From Oscillospiraceae bacterium (GTDB taxonomy: Bacteria; Bacillota; Clostridia; Saccharofermentanales; Saccharofermentanaceae), in contig CACYMP010000008.1 in the NCBI GenBank assembly GCA_902775565.1, forward strand, positions 1-64,000: 64,000 nucleotides of DNA, written 5' to 3'. A program made the position numbers and the translations under genes. Each line of letters starts with the position of its first letter. Position 1 is the first letter of the stretch. The notes below the pieces were generated by a model, which did no database searches, was not told where the DNA came from, and saw only the letters and a program-made list of their open reading frames with translations. Positions 8,577-17,187 of the stretch are shown piece after piece.

Positions 8577-11240
8577 ATGGGAAAGAAATCCGTAAAAAAG
8601 AACCTCTCGCTCAAAAACGATTTTATACCCGCGAAATTTATCCTTTTCGTATTTCCGTTCATCATCGAAACGGTGATCGGACTGCTGACAATGGGCTCGG
8701 GCGACACATTAAACGTTGTGTGGTGGAGCATGCTGGTATTCCTTTTCGGCATCGGAGTATTCCCTCTTACTGCCAGGATATTTGGCAAATTCGGAACAGG
8801 CGGATTCATAATATCCCAGGCTCTCGGAATAATCCTCACGAGCCTTGTGATCTGGACTTTCACATACATGCAGATAACAAGGTTCAACCTTCCCTGCGTC
8901 ATAGGTGTTTACGCCGTTATCGCGGCAGCCTGCTGGGGAATAAAGCCTCTGAGGAAAGCCGCGCTGGCAAAGCTTTCCGAACCTGTATTCGTTGAACGCG
9001 CCGTGCTGGAAGAGACCGCTTTCGTGGTCATCTTCTGCCTGATGTGCTATTTCAAAGGCTTCCTTTCCGAGATCAACGGACAGGAAAAATACATGGATTA
9101 CGGCTTTATCCTGTCGATGCTCAGGAACGACACGCTTCCGGCCAAAGACATGTGGCTCTCCGGCAACAGTATCAATTACTACTATTTCGGTCAGTTCCTG
9201 TGGGCGCTGGTCATCAAGTGCTCCATGATCAAGCCTGCAATAGCCTATAACATCGCAATGTGCACGGCGACCGCACTGCCTTTCGCAATGGCTTTCAGCT
9301 TTGGAACAATGCTTATCGAGACCGCCATCCAGCACGGTTTCCACGATTCACCGATCCCGAAATATCTGGGCGGAACTCTCACGGCATTCGCCGTTTCGAT
9401 CTGGGGCAATTCTCACTCTTTCTTCTATGATCCTGATTCTATCGGAAACAATATCGTTCCGGTTTTCGCAAAGCTCGGATGTGAGGTCGGCGACTATAAG
9501 AATTTCTTCTACCCCGACAGCACGAGATATATCGGCTACAACCCCAAGATAACCAATGCCGGCGGAGATTTCACGATCGAGGAATTTCCCTTCTATTCTT
9601 ACCTTATAGGTGACCTTCACGCTCACGTTATCTCCATGATGATCGTCCTGGTAATAGCGTGCCTGATGCTTGCGTTCATCAATTCCGCAGCTTATCCGAA
9701 CGGAGCGGAAATGAAGCTGAAAAGGACTCTGGCTAATCTCAAGGCGGGCGGAAGACTTGCAGAAGAATTCAAGGTTACGCTTACTCTTCCGTTTATTCTG
9801 AGTGCCGTTCTCCTGGGCGTCGCCCAGATGACAAACTACTGGGATTTCCTTTTCTATTTCATATTCATATCCATGGCTTCACTGATAGTAAATGTCCGTA
9901 TCTCAAAGGTCTTCACAGACCTTTGGGGCGCTATCTATTTCGTGATGAACACGGCTTTCATACTGTCGTTCTATCTGCTCGGCGGAAGCGATCCTCTTCT
10001 CCTGATCTCTCTGGAAGCGATCCTCATGGTATTTGCCTATCTGTTCTCGGTTCTTGATCCGTGTGCGCTTACAAGGACTTCTTTCCAGATGAGCTTTATG
10101 TTCACAATAGCCCATGTGGCGGCACTGCCTTTCAATCTGAAATTCGACATGATATCAAACTCATTGAGCAGAGTCATAAACAATTCCACGGTCTATCAGC
10201 TCTTCATTCTCTGGGGTACGCACGTGATAATCGGCGTCGTATTTTTTGTATGGGTGCTTGTCACCAAAAACTACCGTCTTTCCGGCGGAAAAGGCAAAGC
10301 CGCACCTTCAGGAGACGTGGTCACTGAAGATATGAACCATAACGGCTGGGCGAATCCCGTGCAGAAGTTTTTCGGGACCAGGAACATCGCGGATGTCTTT
10401 GTCTGCGGTATCGTTGTCGTAGGCATAATGTTCATCATCGCACCTGAGATATTCTATGTTAAAGACATCTATACCGACGGATATCTGCGTTCGAACACGA
10501 TGTTCAAGTTCACATTCGCGGCTTTCATAATGCTGTCTGAAGCTATGTGTTATGCCGCCACCCGCTTGATCTGGTTCGTCAACAAAAAAGGTCTTTATTC
10601 CACTCCGGCTCTTATCACCGGTTTTGTCTCGATAATCCTTATGGTCATTCCGGGTCACTACCCGCTTGCAGCTCTCCAGCAGCGCAACGACGGCCTTTCT
10701 TATACGGGACTTGACGGAACAACATATATCGAGACTCATCAGAGTCCTGATTTTTACGAAGAATACGGCGGCAACCTTACAAGCTATCTGAAAGCCGCAG
10801 AGTGGTTCAATGAGAACGTCAAAGGTTCTCCTGTCATCTGTGAAGGCTATGGTGACAGCTATACCGACCGCTGCATCATCTCGGCATACACGGGACTTCC
10901 TACAGTCTTCGGCTGGCAGACTCACGAATGGCTGTGGCGCTACGGCAGTATTGTTGACAAGGAAACGGCCAAGACCGTTGAAGATCCTGAAGATCTTGTC
11001 CTTCACAAGCTTATCTATCCCCGCCAGGGTGATATCGATACCATCTATGAGAGCGAAGATCCCGAACTGATCCGTTCAGTCATTAATAAATATGATATCC
11101 GCTATATCGTATTGGGCGGTTTGGAATTCTCGCAGTTTGACGGCGACAATACAGATCTTTTCTATGACATGTTCGGCGAACCGGTATTTACCTACGAAGA
11201 TCTTCTTATCTTTAAGGTAACTCCGCAGCAGACAGAGTGA
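8577..11240 (+). CDS. DUF2298 ('YYY') polytopic membrane protein, GT-C-like
   Basis: An 887-residue integral membrane protein with about a dozen or more hydrophobic segments. The family hallmark is MWLSGNSINYYYFGQF near residue 200, followed by a conserved loop with GDLHAHV near residue 348. The C-terminal soluble part (about 720-887) includes ESPDF-like and CEGYGDSYTDR segments. Members resemble GT-C glycosyltransferases that use lipid-linked donors; activity is inferred. It is the third gene of the DUF1015-FAD-YYY operon. Its stop TGA directly abuts the stop of the convergent response regulator gene. Confidence 0.88.
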   Translation: MGKKSVKKNLSLKNDFIPAKFILFVFPFIIETVIGLLTMGSGDTLNVVWWSMLVFLFGIGVFPLTARIFGKFGTGGFIISQALGIILTSLVIWTFTYMQITRFNLPCVIGVYAVIAAACWGIKPLRKAALAKLSEPVFVERAVLEETAFVVIFCLMCYFKGFLSEINGQEKYMDYGFILSMLRNDTLPAKDMWLSGNSINYYYFGQFLWALVIKCSMIKPAIAYNIAMCTATALPFAMAFSFGTMLIETAIQHGFHDSPIPKYLGGTLTAFAVSIWGNSHSFFYDPDSIGNNIVPVFAKLGCEVGDYKNFFYPDSTRYIGYNPKITNAGGDFTIEEFPFYSYLIGDLHAHVISMMIVLVIACLMLAFINSAAYPNGAEMKLKRTLANLKAGGRLAEEFKVTLTLPFILSAVLLGVAQMTNYWDFLFYFIFISMASLIVNVRISKVFTDLWGAIYFVMNTAFILSFYLLGGSDPLLLISLEAILMVFAYLFSVLDPCALTRTSFQMSFMFTIAHVAALPFNLKFDMISNSLSRVINNSTVYQLFILWGTHVIIGVVFFVWVLVTKNYRLSGGKGKAAPSGDVVTEDMNHNGWANPVQKFFGTRNIADVFVCGIVVVGIMFIIAPEIFYVKDIYTDGYLRSNTMFKFTFAAFIMLSEAMCYAATRLIWFVNKKGLYSTPALITGFVSIILMVIPGHYPLAALQQRNDGLSYTGLDGTTYIETHQSPDFYEEYGGNLTSYLKAAEWFNENVKGSPVICEGYGDSYTDRCIISAYTGLPTVFGWQTHEWLWRYGSIVDKETAKTVEDPEDLVLHKLIYPRQGDIDTIYESEDPELIRSVINKYDIRYIVLGGLEFSQFDGDNTDLFYDMFGEPVFTYEDLLIFKVTPQQTE

Positions 11241-11912
11241 TCAGGCCAGCATATAACCGCTGTCCGTATCACCTGTTATCGTGCAGAGCGCGCCTACGGC
11301 AAGGAGCTTGTTCCTGAGATAACTGATATACATCTCAACGACTTTCGGTGAGGTGCCGGGCTCATCGCTCCATATCTTTCCGAAAAGCTCATCACCTGTA
11401 TACGATCTTCCCTGATTTGACGCAAGAAGCTCAAACAGCTTCATTTCCTTGGCTGCAAGGCTAATCGAATTTACCGCCGAAAGCTCGGCGCTGGCCTTAT
11501 TCAGGCTGACATTGGATACCGTGATGACGGCAGGTACCTGTGGCTGCGTCTGCGCACCGCGTCTTGCGGCAGCCCTGATCCTTGCCAGGAGTTCGCCCAT
11601 CGAAAAGGGCTTTGTCAGGTAATCGTCAGCTCCCGCGTCAAGTCCGGTGATACGGTCTTCCACATCGCCTTTTGCTGTGCTGAGGATCACCGGAGTAAGT
11701 ATTCCCTTTTCCCTAATCTCTTTTAACGCTTCAACACCGTCTTTGTTTGGCATCATGATGTCGAACACCATCACGTCGAATGTGTCTTCAGATGCGGCTT
11801 TTACGGCCTCTTCGCCGTCAGATACTGCCGTTACTTCATATCCCGCGTGCTTCAGATGAGCAACGAGCATCGTTCTAAGATTTAGTTCATCGTCTGCTAT
11901 TAAGATCTTCAC
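11241..11912 (-). CDS. OmpR-type response regulator (no kinase gene in window)
   Basis: A 223-residue two-domain regulator. The receiver domain (1-120) has acidic residues DDE at 7-9, the phosphoacceptor Asp51 in VFDIMMPNKDG, and the conserved KPF Lys. The C-terminal winged helix (about 130-223) keeps the KEMKLFELLASNQGR and VVEMYISYLRNKL blocks. The usual final RGxGY turn is altered to TDSGYML. No histidine kinase is adjacent; instead it lies 17 nt downstream of a small alarmone synthetase in the same run, and no kinase is in the window. Confidence 0.92.
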   Translation of the reverse strand: MKILIADDELNLRTMLVAHLKHAGYEVTAVSDGEEAVKAASEDTFDVMVFDIMMPNKDGVEALKEIREKGILTPVILSTAKGDVEDRITGLDAGADDYLTKPFSMGELLARIRAAARRGAQTQPQVPAVITVSNVSLNKASAELSAVNSISLAAKEMKLFELLASNQGRSYTGDELFGKIWSDEPGTSPKVVEMYISYLRNKLLAVGALCTITGDTDSGYMLA

Positions 11913-11929
11913 TATTTGTTGTCCTCTGT

Positions 11930-12544
11930 TTACTGGTTATTTATCATGTCACTTATCGTCTGCATGGAGACATCGCATGCTGCAAGTTCGTCAGCACATC
12001 TGCGAAGTTCCGCAACGATAAGGTCATTGTCGGAAACGGTCTTCTTGTATTTCATCTGATGCTCCAAAGCAGCCCAGGAATCCATTGCGATGGTCCTCAG
12101 CTGTATCTCCGCGTACCATATTCCCGGAGTGTTGCCTTTGGCATCCTCATAAGGCTCCTCCACGGAGATTATCATGTGATAGCTCCTGTAACCGTTGGGT
12201 TTGGCGTTCGTCAGGTAATCTTTTTCGCGGATCACCTTAACTCCCGGGAGGTTCCTTATCCTGCTTATGTTCTCGTATATATCCTTAATGAAACAGCATA
12301 CGATCCTTATACCGCAGGCATCGTGGACAGAGCCCGAAAGCGCTTCTTCGGGCGTGTGGGCAAGACCGCGGGCATCTAACTTGGCGGTCATGCTCTCTTC
12401 ACTCTTTATCCTGGTTATGAGGTGATAATAAAGCGGTTCATTGCCCGCTTCGATATTCTCTTTGTTATATCCCTCTATCCGTTTTGTAAGATCTTCAAGT
12501 GTCCTGACCAAGCCGTCACGATACTTACCGTAAACTGTTTCCAT
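11930..12544 (-). CDS. small alarmone synthetase (RelA/SpoT domain)
   Basis: A 204-residue single-domain (p)ppGpp synthetase of the RelP/RelQ class, transferring pyrophosphate from ATP to GDP or GTP. Synthetase motifs are HDACGIRIVC, KPNGYRSYHMII and AEIQLRT. There is no hydrolase or ACT domain. The C-terminal helix has charged residues like the tetramerising tail of RelQ. The ribosome binding site is poor, so expression may depend on coupling within the run. It lies 39 nt after a pseudouridine synthase and 17 nt before the orphan response regulator. Confidence 0.92.
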   Translation of the reverse strand: METVYGKYRDGLVRTLEDLTKRIEGYNKENIEAGNEPLYYHLITRIKSEESMTAKLDARGLAHTPEEALSGSVHDACGIRIVCCFIKDIYENISRIRNLPGVKVIREKDYLTNAKPNGYRSYHMIISVEEPYEDAKGNTPGIWYAEIQLRTIAMDSWAALEHQMKYKKTVSDNDLIVAELRRCADELAACDVSMQTISDMINNQ

Positions 12545-12583
12545 GCAAAAAAGATAAAGGTTTTGTGAGTTCTGCTCAAGGGA

Positions 12584-13174
12584 TTAATGAGGTAAATCAA
12601 CGGCATCGAAAAGATTCCAGGGATATTCCGTCTTGCGGTCTGATCTGACAGTCTTCGCCTCCGAATCAGCATCCGCTCTATATGTAAGTTCGCCGCAAGT
12701 GAGTGCCACAGGACATTTGATCCTGCTTCCGTATTTGCCGTCGCCTGCCAGGGGATGGCGTCTTGATGCAAACTGTGCCCTTATCTGGTGGGTCCTTCCG
12801 GTATCCAGAACGGCACTGACAAAAGAAAGATCCTCTTTGGCATCGTAGCCTAAGACCTCATAAGAAAGCTTTGCTTCCTTAACGCCTTTTCTCATCTTCT
12901 TAACTGGGAAAGTACGGTTGCTCCTCGGGTCGTGATAGAGGAAATCCTCCATCGTTCCGGTATTGTTTTCAAGCTTTCCGGCACATATAAGAAAGTATCT
13001 CTTGGATAAGATCTCAAATTCCGAACCGCTTTTAGCAGCAGCGATCAGTCCAGCAACAGGCATATCGAGCCTGTAGAGCACGCCCATTCCGGAAGGCGCA
13101 GTCTTCTCGCTGTCCTCCCCTGCTTCTTTATAAAGGATCACAAAATCCCTGCCCTGCTCGAGAATCTTTGCCAT
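12584..13174 (-). CDS. RluA-like pseudouridine synthase
   Basis: A compact 196-residue RNA pseudouridine synthase of the RluA/RsuA fold. The catalytic motif is YRLDMPVAGL with Asp37 (usually HRLDxxTSGL). The C-terminal GRTHQIRAQFASRRHPLAGD is strongly conserved. There is no S4 domain. It is shorter than typical RluA proteins and several core motifs are drifted, so the RNA target (rRNA or tRNA) cannot be predicted. The gene starts 8 nt after the GH32-like gene. Confidence 0.88.
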   Translation of the reverse strand: MAKILEQGRDFVILYKEAGEDSEKTAPSGMGVLYRLDMPVAGLIAAAKSGSEFEILSKRYFLICAGKLENNTGTMEDFLYHDPRSNRTFPVKKMRKGVKEAKLSYEVLGYDAKEDLSFVSAVLDTGRTHQIRAQFASRRHPLAGDGKYGSRIKCPVALTCGELTYRADADSEAKTVRSDRKTEYPWNLFDAVDLPH

Positions 13175-13182
13175 ATCAACCT

Positions 13183-14247
13183 TCAGCAGATAAACATGCT
13201 AATATTTTCTTTTCCGCCGTCAATAAACAGCTCGACCATTCCGACGTCTTCTAATACCCTGTATTCAGGCTCTGCCGCATATGCCTTGGAAAACAGTGTC
13301 TTTCCATCAAACCTCACGTTAAGCCTGCCGTTGTCATAAGTGACAAACCTGCTTTCTTTTACCATGCAGTCCCTTAAGTCTCTGACCGGATACATGACGA
13401 GCCTGTCGGCCAGGTCGAAGTATATCTCCCTGGGCACCGAGAACGCGGAAGAACCGGACATCTTCGTGCTGTAGAGCCACGATATCAATACTCTTCTTCC
13501 GTCCCTGTCTTCAAACGTAAGAGGACTCAAAAACTCATCGCTCGTATCGATCGGGAAGAACGGATCGAACTCATCGTCAAAGACGAATCTCTCACCGTCA
13601 AATTCCCCGCCTGCAAAAAGGACTTTCGTAGGCATATGCTTTTCGGACTGTATCATGAAGACCCATCTTCCGTCAGTCTCGAAAAGCTCGGGAGTCTCAA
13701 TGACGCTTCCGTATTTCGCCTCGGAGAGCAGCTCGCCCCTGTAATCCCACGAGACCAGATCTTCGGATGAAAATAAAAGCACCTTGGCTATGTTGGAAGA
13801 GCCCGCTCCCACAACCATCCTGTAAGATCCGCCGTATCTGAACACAAAGGGATCACGCAGCTTTACGGACGAGCCTTCAAAAGGTGCTCTTATCACCGGG
13901 TTCATATCAGCCTTAATGAAATTTATACCGTCTTCAGACCACGCAACCGATACCGTCTCTTCAGAAGAAGAGACCGAGTTATAGAAGATCCATATCCTGC
14001 CCTGGGCTTCTATCGCGGAGCCTGACATACAGCCGCTCCCGTTCTCATAGGGCATGTCGGGAGCGATCGCCAAAGGCAGATCTTCCCAGTTGATCAGATC
14101 GTCTGATACCGCATGTCCCCAGTGCATCGGACCGAACCTTCTGCTTAAGGGGTTGCACTGGAAAAACAGATGGTATCTGTTTTTGAACAAAACAAGACCG
14201 CAAGGATTTCCAAGCCAGCCTTTTGTGTATACGAAATGGTATTTCAC
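13183..14247 (-). CDS. GH32-like protein lacking the catalytic nucleophile
   Basis: A 354-residue cytoplasmic protein with the five-bladed propeller of GH32 beta-fructosidases. The active-site blocks are recognisable: YHFVYTKGWLGNPCG (1-17), MHWGHAVSDDLINWE, the RDP motif at 131-133, and the acid/base Glu184 in IETPELF. In GH32 the first block is WMNDPNG with Asp as nucleophile; here it is WLGNPCG, with Asn14 at the nucleophile position (codon AAT). The C-terminal sandwich is reduced to a short ELFIDGG strand pair. No sugar transport genes are nearby. It starts with GTG and sits between serA and a pseudouridine synthase. It may be inactive or act on another substrate. Confidence 0.85.
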   Translation of the reverse strand: MKYHFVYTKGWLGNPCGLVLFKNRYHLFFQCNPLSRRFGPMHWGHAVSDDLINWEDLPLAIAPDMPYENGSGCMSGSAIEAQGRIWIFYNSVSSSEETVSVAWSEDGINFIKADMNPVIRAPFEGSSVKLRDPFVFRYGGSYRMVVGAGSSNIAKVLLFSSEDLVSWDYRGELLSEAKYGSVIETPELFETDGRWVFMIQSEKHMPTKVLFAGGEFDGERFVFDDEFDPFFPIDTSDEFLSPLTFEDRDGRRVLISWLYSTKMSGSSAFSVPREIYFDLADRLVMYPVRDLRDCMVKESRFVTYDNGRLNVRFDGKTLFSKAYAAEPEYRVLEDVGMVELFIDGGKENISMFIC

Positions 14248-14297
14248 CTGACAAACCCCTGCGGTCTTAATGTTAGTTATCTGTTGTTATCCCGGTA

Positions 14298-15920
14298 TTA
14301 CTCGAGCTCGAGGAGAGATACTCTCAGTACTCCTTCCGCTGATGCAAGCTCATCAAGGATCTTCTTGGATACAGGCTGCTCGATCGCAACGAAAGCCTGA
14401 GCGTGAGGGTTGTCGGAACCGTCCTGGTTCTTTCTTCCCCAGTGCAGTGAAGCAATGTTGATGTTGTGCTTGCCGAGGATAGTGGTGATGCGTCCGATAA
14501 CGCCCGGAACGTCATTGTTCTTGATAGCGAGAACCGTGGAAGACAGCGGGCAGTTCATCTCGTAACCGAAGAAGGATACGATTACTTCCGTGTCAGGTCC
14601 GAAGACGGTACCGTTGATCTTGAGCTCACGTCCGTCCTCTGTGCAGAACTTGACGTTAATGAGGTTGTTGTATCTCTGGATGGTCTCTGTCTTTGTCTCG
14701 ACCACTTCGATACCGCACTCGTCCATGCACTCTTTTGCGTTAACGTAAGATACATGATCGTTGCCCATACCCTTGAGCAGACCCATCATGAGGGAAAGTG
14801 TGATGATGCCTGTGCCTGTGCTCTCTGCGAGCTCGCCTCTGTAACGTACTTCAACTCTCTTGATCGGAGTAGCTTCAGCCTGGAAATACATAAGACCGAT
14901 CTTCTGTGCGAGTGAGCAGTAAGGCTTGATATCGTCCATATTGCCGGAGAACTGGGGCATGTTGATAGCTGCAACGAGCTCGCCCTTGAGTGCACCGTCG
15001 ATGAGTTCTACGATACCCTGACCGACCTTTGCGGTAGCCTCAACAGTGGAAGCTCCGAGGTGAGGTGTGATGTAGCAGTGAGGTGCGTGGAGAAGAACGT
15101 TGTCGTACTCCTGCTCGCCGGGTGCCTTATTGTAAGAAGGCTCCTTATCGAAAACATCGATAGCAGCTGCAGCAACCTGGCCTTCAGCCAGTGCATCAGC
15201 GAGATCCTGCTCGTTTACGAGACCGCCTCTTGCAGCATTAACGATCCTGACACCTCTCTTGCACTTATAGAGCTGCTCCTTGGAAAGGATGCCGTATGTC
15301 TCTTTTGTCTTAGGTGTGTGGAGTGTGATGAGGTCACAGATGGGAAGGAGATCATCAAGAGTCTTGCATCTTGTTACTCCGAGCTTGTCAAACTTCTCCT
15401 GAGGAACATAAGGATCGTAAGCAACGACGTTCATGCCGACGCCCTTGAGCTTTCTGGATACGATGGAACCGATACGGCCGAGACCGATAACGCCGGCTGT
15501 CTTGCCTTCGAGCTCTACGCCAACCCAGTTTCCGCGTCTGAAGTCGCCGTTGTGAACGCCTTCATTAGCTGTGCAGAGATTACGGAAGATGGAGAAAGCA
15601 TGACCGACAGCGAGCTCGCCTGCTGCCATGTTGTTGGCTGTAGGAGTGTTAAGAGCGATAACGCCGTGCTCTGTGCATGCATTTACGTCGATGTTGTCGA
15701 TTCCCGTTCCTGCTCTGCCGACTGCCTTGAGACAATCAGCGTTGTTCAGGAGGGCCTCATTGATCTTGGTTGCGGATCTTACGATGATCGCATCAAAACC
15801 TTTGATGTGCTTTTCGATCTCTTCCTGGGAATGACCGAGGTATTCCTCTACCTCATATCCCTGTGCTCTCAAATACTGTACAGACTCTTCAGCAATGCTT
15901 TCTGTGATCAGGATCTTCAT
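14298..15920 (-). CDS. serA: D-3-phosphoglycerate dehydrogenase
   Basis: A 540-residue enzyme catalysing the first step of serine synthesis (3-phosphoglycerate to 3-phosphohydroxypyruvate). The substrate-binding part starts MKILITESIAEESV. The NAD loop VIGLGRIGS lies near residue 145, NAARGGLVNE follows, and the catalytic His is in ITPHLGAST. An intervening domain is followed by a C-terminal ACT domain (about 465-540, DVPGVIGRI), which normally gives serine feedback inhibition. It follows the class V aminotransferase by 35 nt, making a serine biosynthesis pair. Confidence 0.96.
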   Translation of the reverse strand: MKILITESIAEESVQYLRAQGYEVEEYLGHSQEEIEKHIKGFDAIIVRSATKINEALLNNADCLKAVGRAGTGIDNIDVNACTEHGVIALNTPTANNMAAGELAVGHAFSIFRNLCTANEGVHNGDFRRGNWVGVELEGKTAGVIGLGRIGSIVSRKLKGVGMNVVAYDPYVPQEKFDKLGVTRCKTLDDLLPICDLITLHTPKTKETYGILSKEQLYKCKRGVRIVNAARGGLVNEQDLADALAEGQVAAAAIDVFDKEPSYNKAPGEQEYDNVLLHAPHCYITPHLGASTVEATAKVGQGIVELIDGALKGELVAAINMPQFSGNMDDIKPYCSLAQKIGLMYFQAEATPIKRVEVRYRGELAESTGTGIITLSLMMGLLKGMGNDHVSYVNAKECMDECGIEVVETKTETIQRYNNLINVKFCTEDGRELKINGTVFGPDTEVIVSFFGYEMNCPLSSTVLAIKNNDVPGVIGRITTILGKHNINIASLHWGRKNQDGSDNPHAQAFVAIEQPVSKKILDELASAEGVLRVSLLELE

Positions 15921-15955
15921 GATTATCTTCCTCTCTGTATATTTCGATTTATATT

Positions 15956-17026
15956 TTAAGCTTCAATAACTTCGGTCAGATCATTGAGATACTGCTGAAG
16001 TTCTTCAATTGAAAGGTCACCCATGTGAGCGATTCTGAATGTGACGTCCTTGAGCGGGCCGTAACCGTTGCTCATGAGGTATCCCCTCTCGCCCATTGCC
16101 TTGCTGATCTCGGAGAAAGGCTTTCCGGTCGTGTTCTTGACACATGTTACGGTAACGGAAAGGTTATCCGGATCGCTGTAGAGCTCACAGTGCTCCCTTG
16201 CCCAGTCCTGAGCGAGCTTAGCCATCTCGCAGTGACGCTTATAACGGTTCTCGATGCCTTCTTCAAGGATCTTGTCGAGCTGGTAATCAAGAGCGAACAT
16301 ATGGGACTCGGAAGGTGTTGAAGGATACTGGTAAGGCTTCTCCTTAACGAACTTAACGAGTTCGAGATAGTCGAAATAGAGACCTCTGTTCTCTACTGTC
16401 TCAGCCTTCTTGATTGCCTTCTCGGAAACGGAAGCGATAGCCATTCCCGGAGGCAGGCCCAAACACTTCTGTGTGGATGTGATGCAGACGTCGATACCGA
16501 GCTCATCAACAGGGATAAGATCTCCTGCCATTGAAGAGACAGCGTCAACGCAGACGATGACATCCGGATATTTCTTATAGACTTCAGCGAGCCTTGCCAT
16601 AGGATTATGGATGCCTGTGGAGGTCTCGTTCTGTGTGATGGTGATAAGATCATACTTACCTGTGGAAAGAGCTGCTTCGAGCATCTCGGGTGTTGTGATC
16701 TGTCCGAGCTCAGACTCGAAAAGATCTGCAGCAATGCCGTTTGATGTACACATCTTGTACCATCTCTTACCGAATGCTCCGATAGAGAAAACTGCAGCGC
16801 GTGTCTTGGTAAAACTCCTTACGGCGCCTTCCATCAGACCGCTTCCTGATGATGTTGAAAGAACGATGGTGTTATTAGTCATCATGACTTTCTGAAGCTT
16901 CTTTGAGATAGCTTCCTGAAGGGCTGAAGCGTCCTTGGTCCTGTGGCCGATCATGGGTGTGGCCATCTTCTCAAGAACATCCGGATACACTTCCGTAGGG
17001 CCGGGTATGAAGAGTTTCTTGTGCAT
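15956..17026 (-). CDS. class V aminotransferase, probable phosphoserine transaminase role
   Basis: A 356-residue PLP enzyme of the alanine-glyoxylate/serine-pyruvate type. It starts MHKKLFIPGPTEVYP, has a VDAVSSMAGD segment, and has the PLP Lys187 in ITSTQKCLG. Sequence family alone suggests alanine-glyoxylate transaminase. Position directly before serA suggests it supplies the phosphoserine aminotransferase step, as in several Clostridia and archaea. The ATG at 17026 is chosen for the GAGGAAG site; the frame extends 24 nt further without support. Confidence 0.88.
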   Translation of the reverse strand: MHKKLFIPGPTEVYPDVLEKMATPMIGHRTKDASALQEAISKKLQKVMMTNNTIVLSTSSGSGLMEGAVRSFTKTRAAVFSIGAFGKRWYKMCTSNGIAADLFESELGQITTPEMLEAALSTGKYDLITITQNETSTGIHNPMARLAEVYKKYPDVIVCVDAVSSMAGDLIPVDELGIDVCITSTQKCLGLPPGMAIASVSEKAIKKAETVENRGLYFDYLELVKFVKEKPYQYPSTPSESHMFALDYQLDKILEEGIENRYKRHCEMAKLAQDWAREHCELYSDPDNLSVTVTCVKNTTGKPFSEISKAMGERGYLMSNGYGPLKDVTFRIAHMGDLSIEELQQYLNDLTEVIEA

Positions 17027-17120
17027 GGGATTACTTCCTCGTTTCCACATATTTTAAAGCACTTGCATTATATACTTGCAGGATATCTTTTTGTAGTTAA
17101 AAAGGATGGTGGGAATATAC

Positions 17121-17164
17121 AAAAAAGAATGCCCTCCGGCCCGATTTTTGGAGACGGAGGGCAT
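17121..17164 (-). terminator. rho-independent terminator of the 1236-residue protein gene
   Basis: Perfect 10-bp arms ATGCCCTCCG and CGGAGGGCAT with a 16-nt loop are followed on the minus strand by TTCTTTTTTG. It lies 24 nt after the stop and separates this gene from the serine operon. Confidence 0.88.
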
Positions 17165-17187
17165 ATGTTGCTCTAATGATTTTCGCT

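Noticed and set aside
15060..15959. 299-codon open frame antisense to serA
   Set aside because: Shadow of the serA codon pattern, Cys/Ser-rich with no family resemblance.
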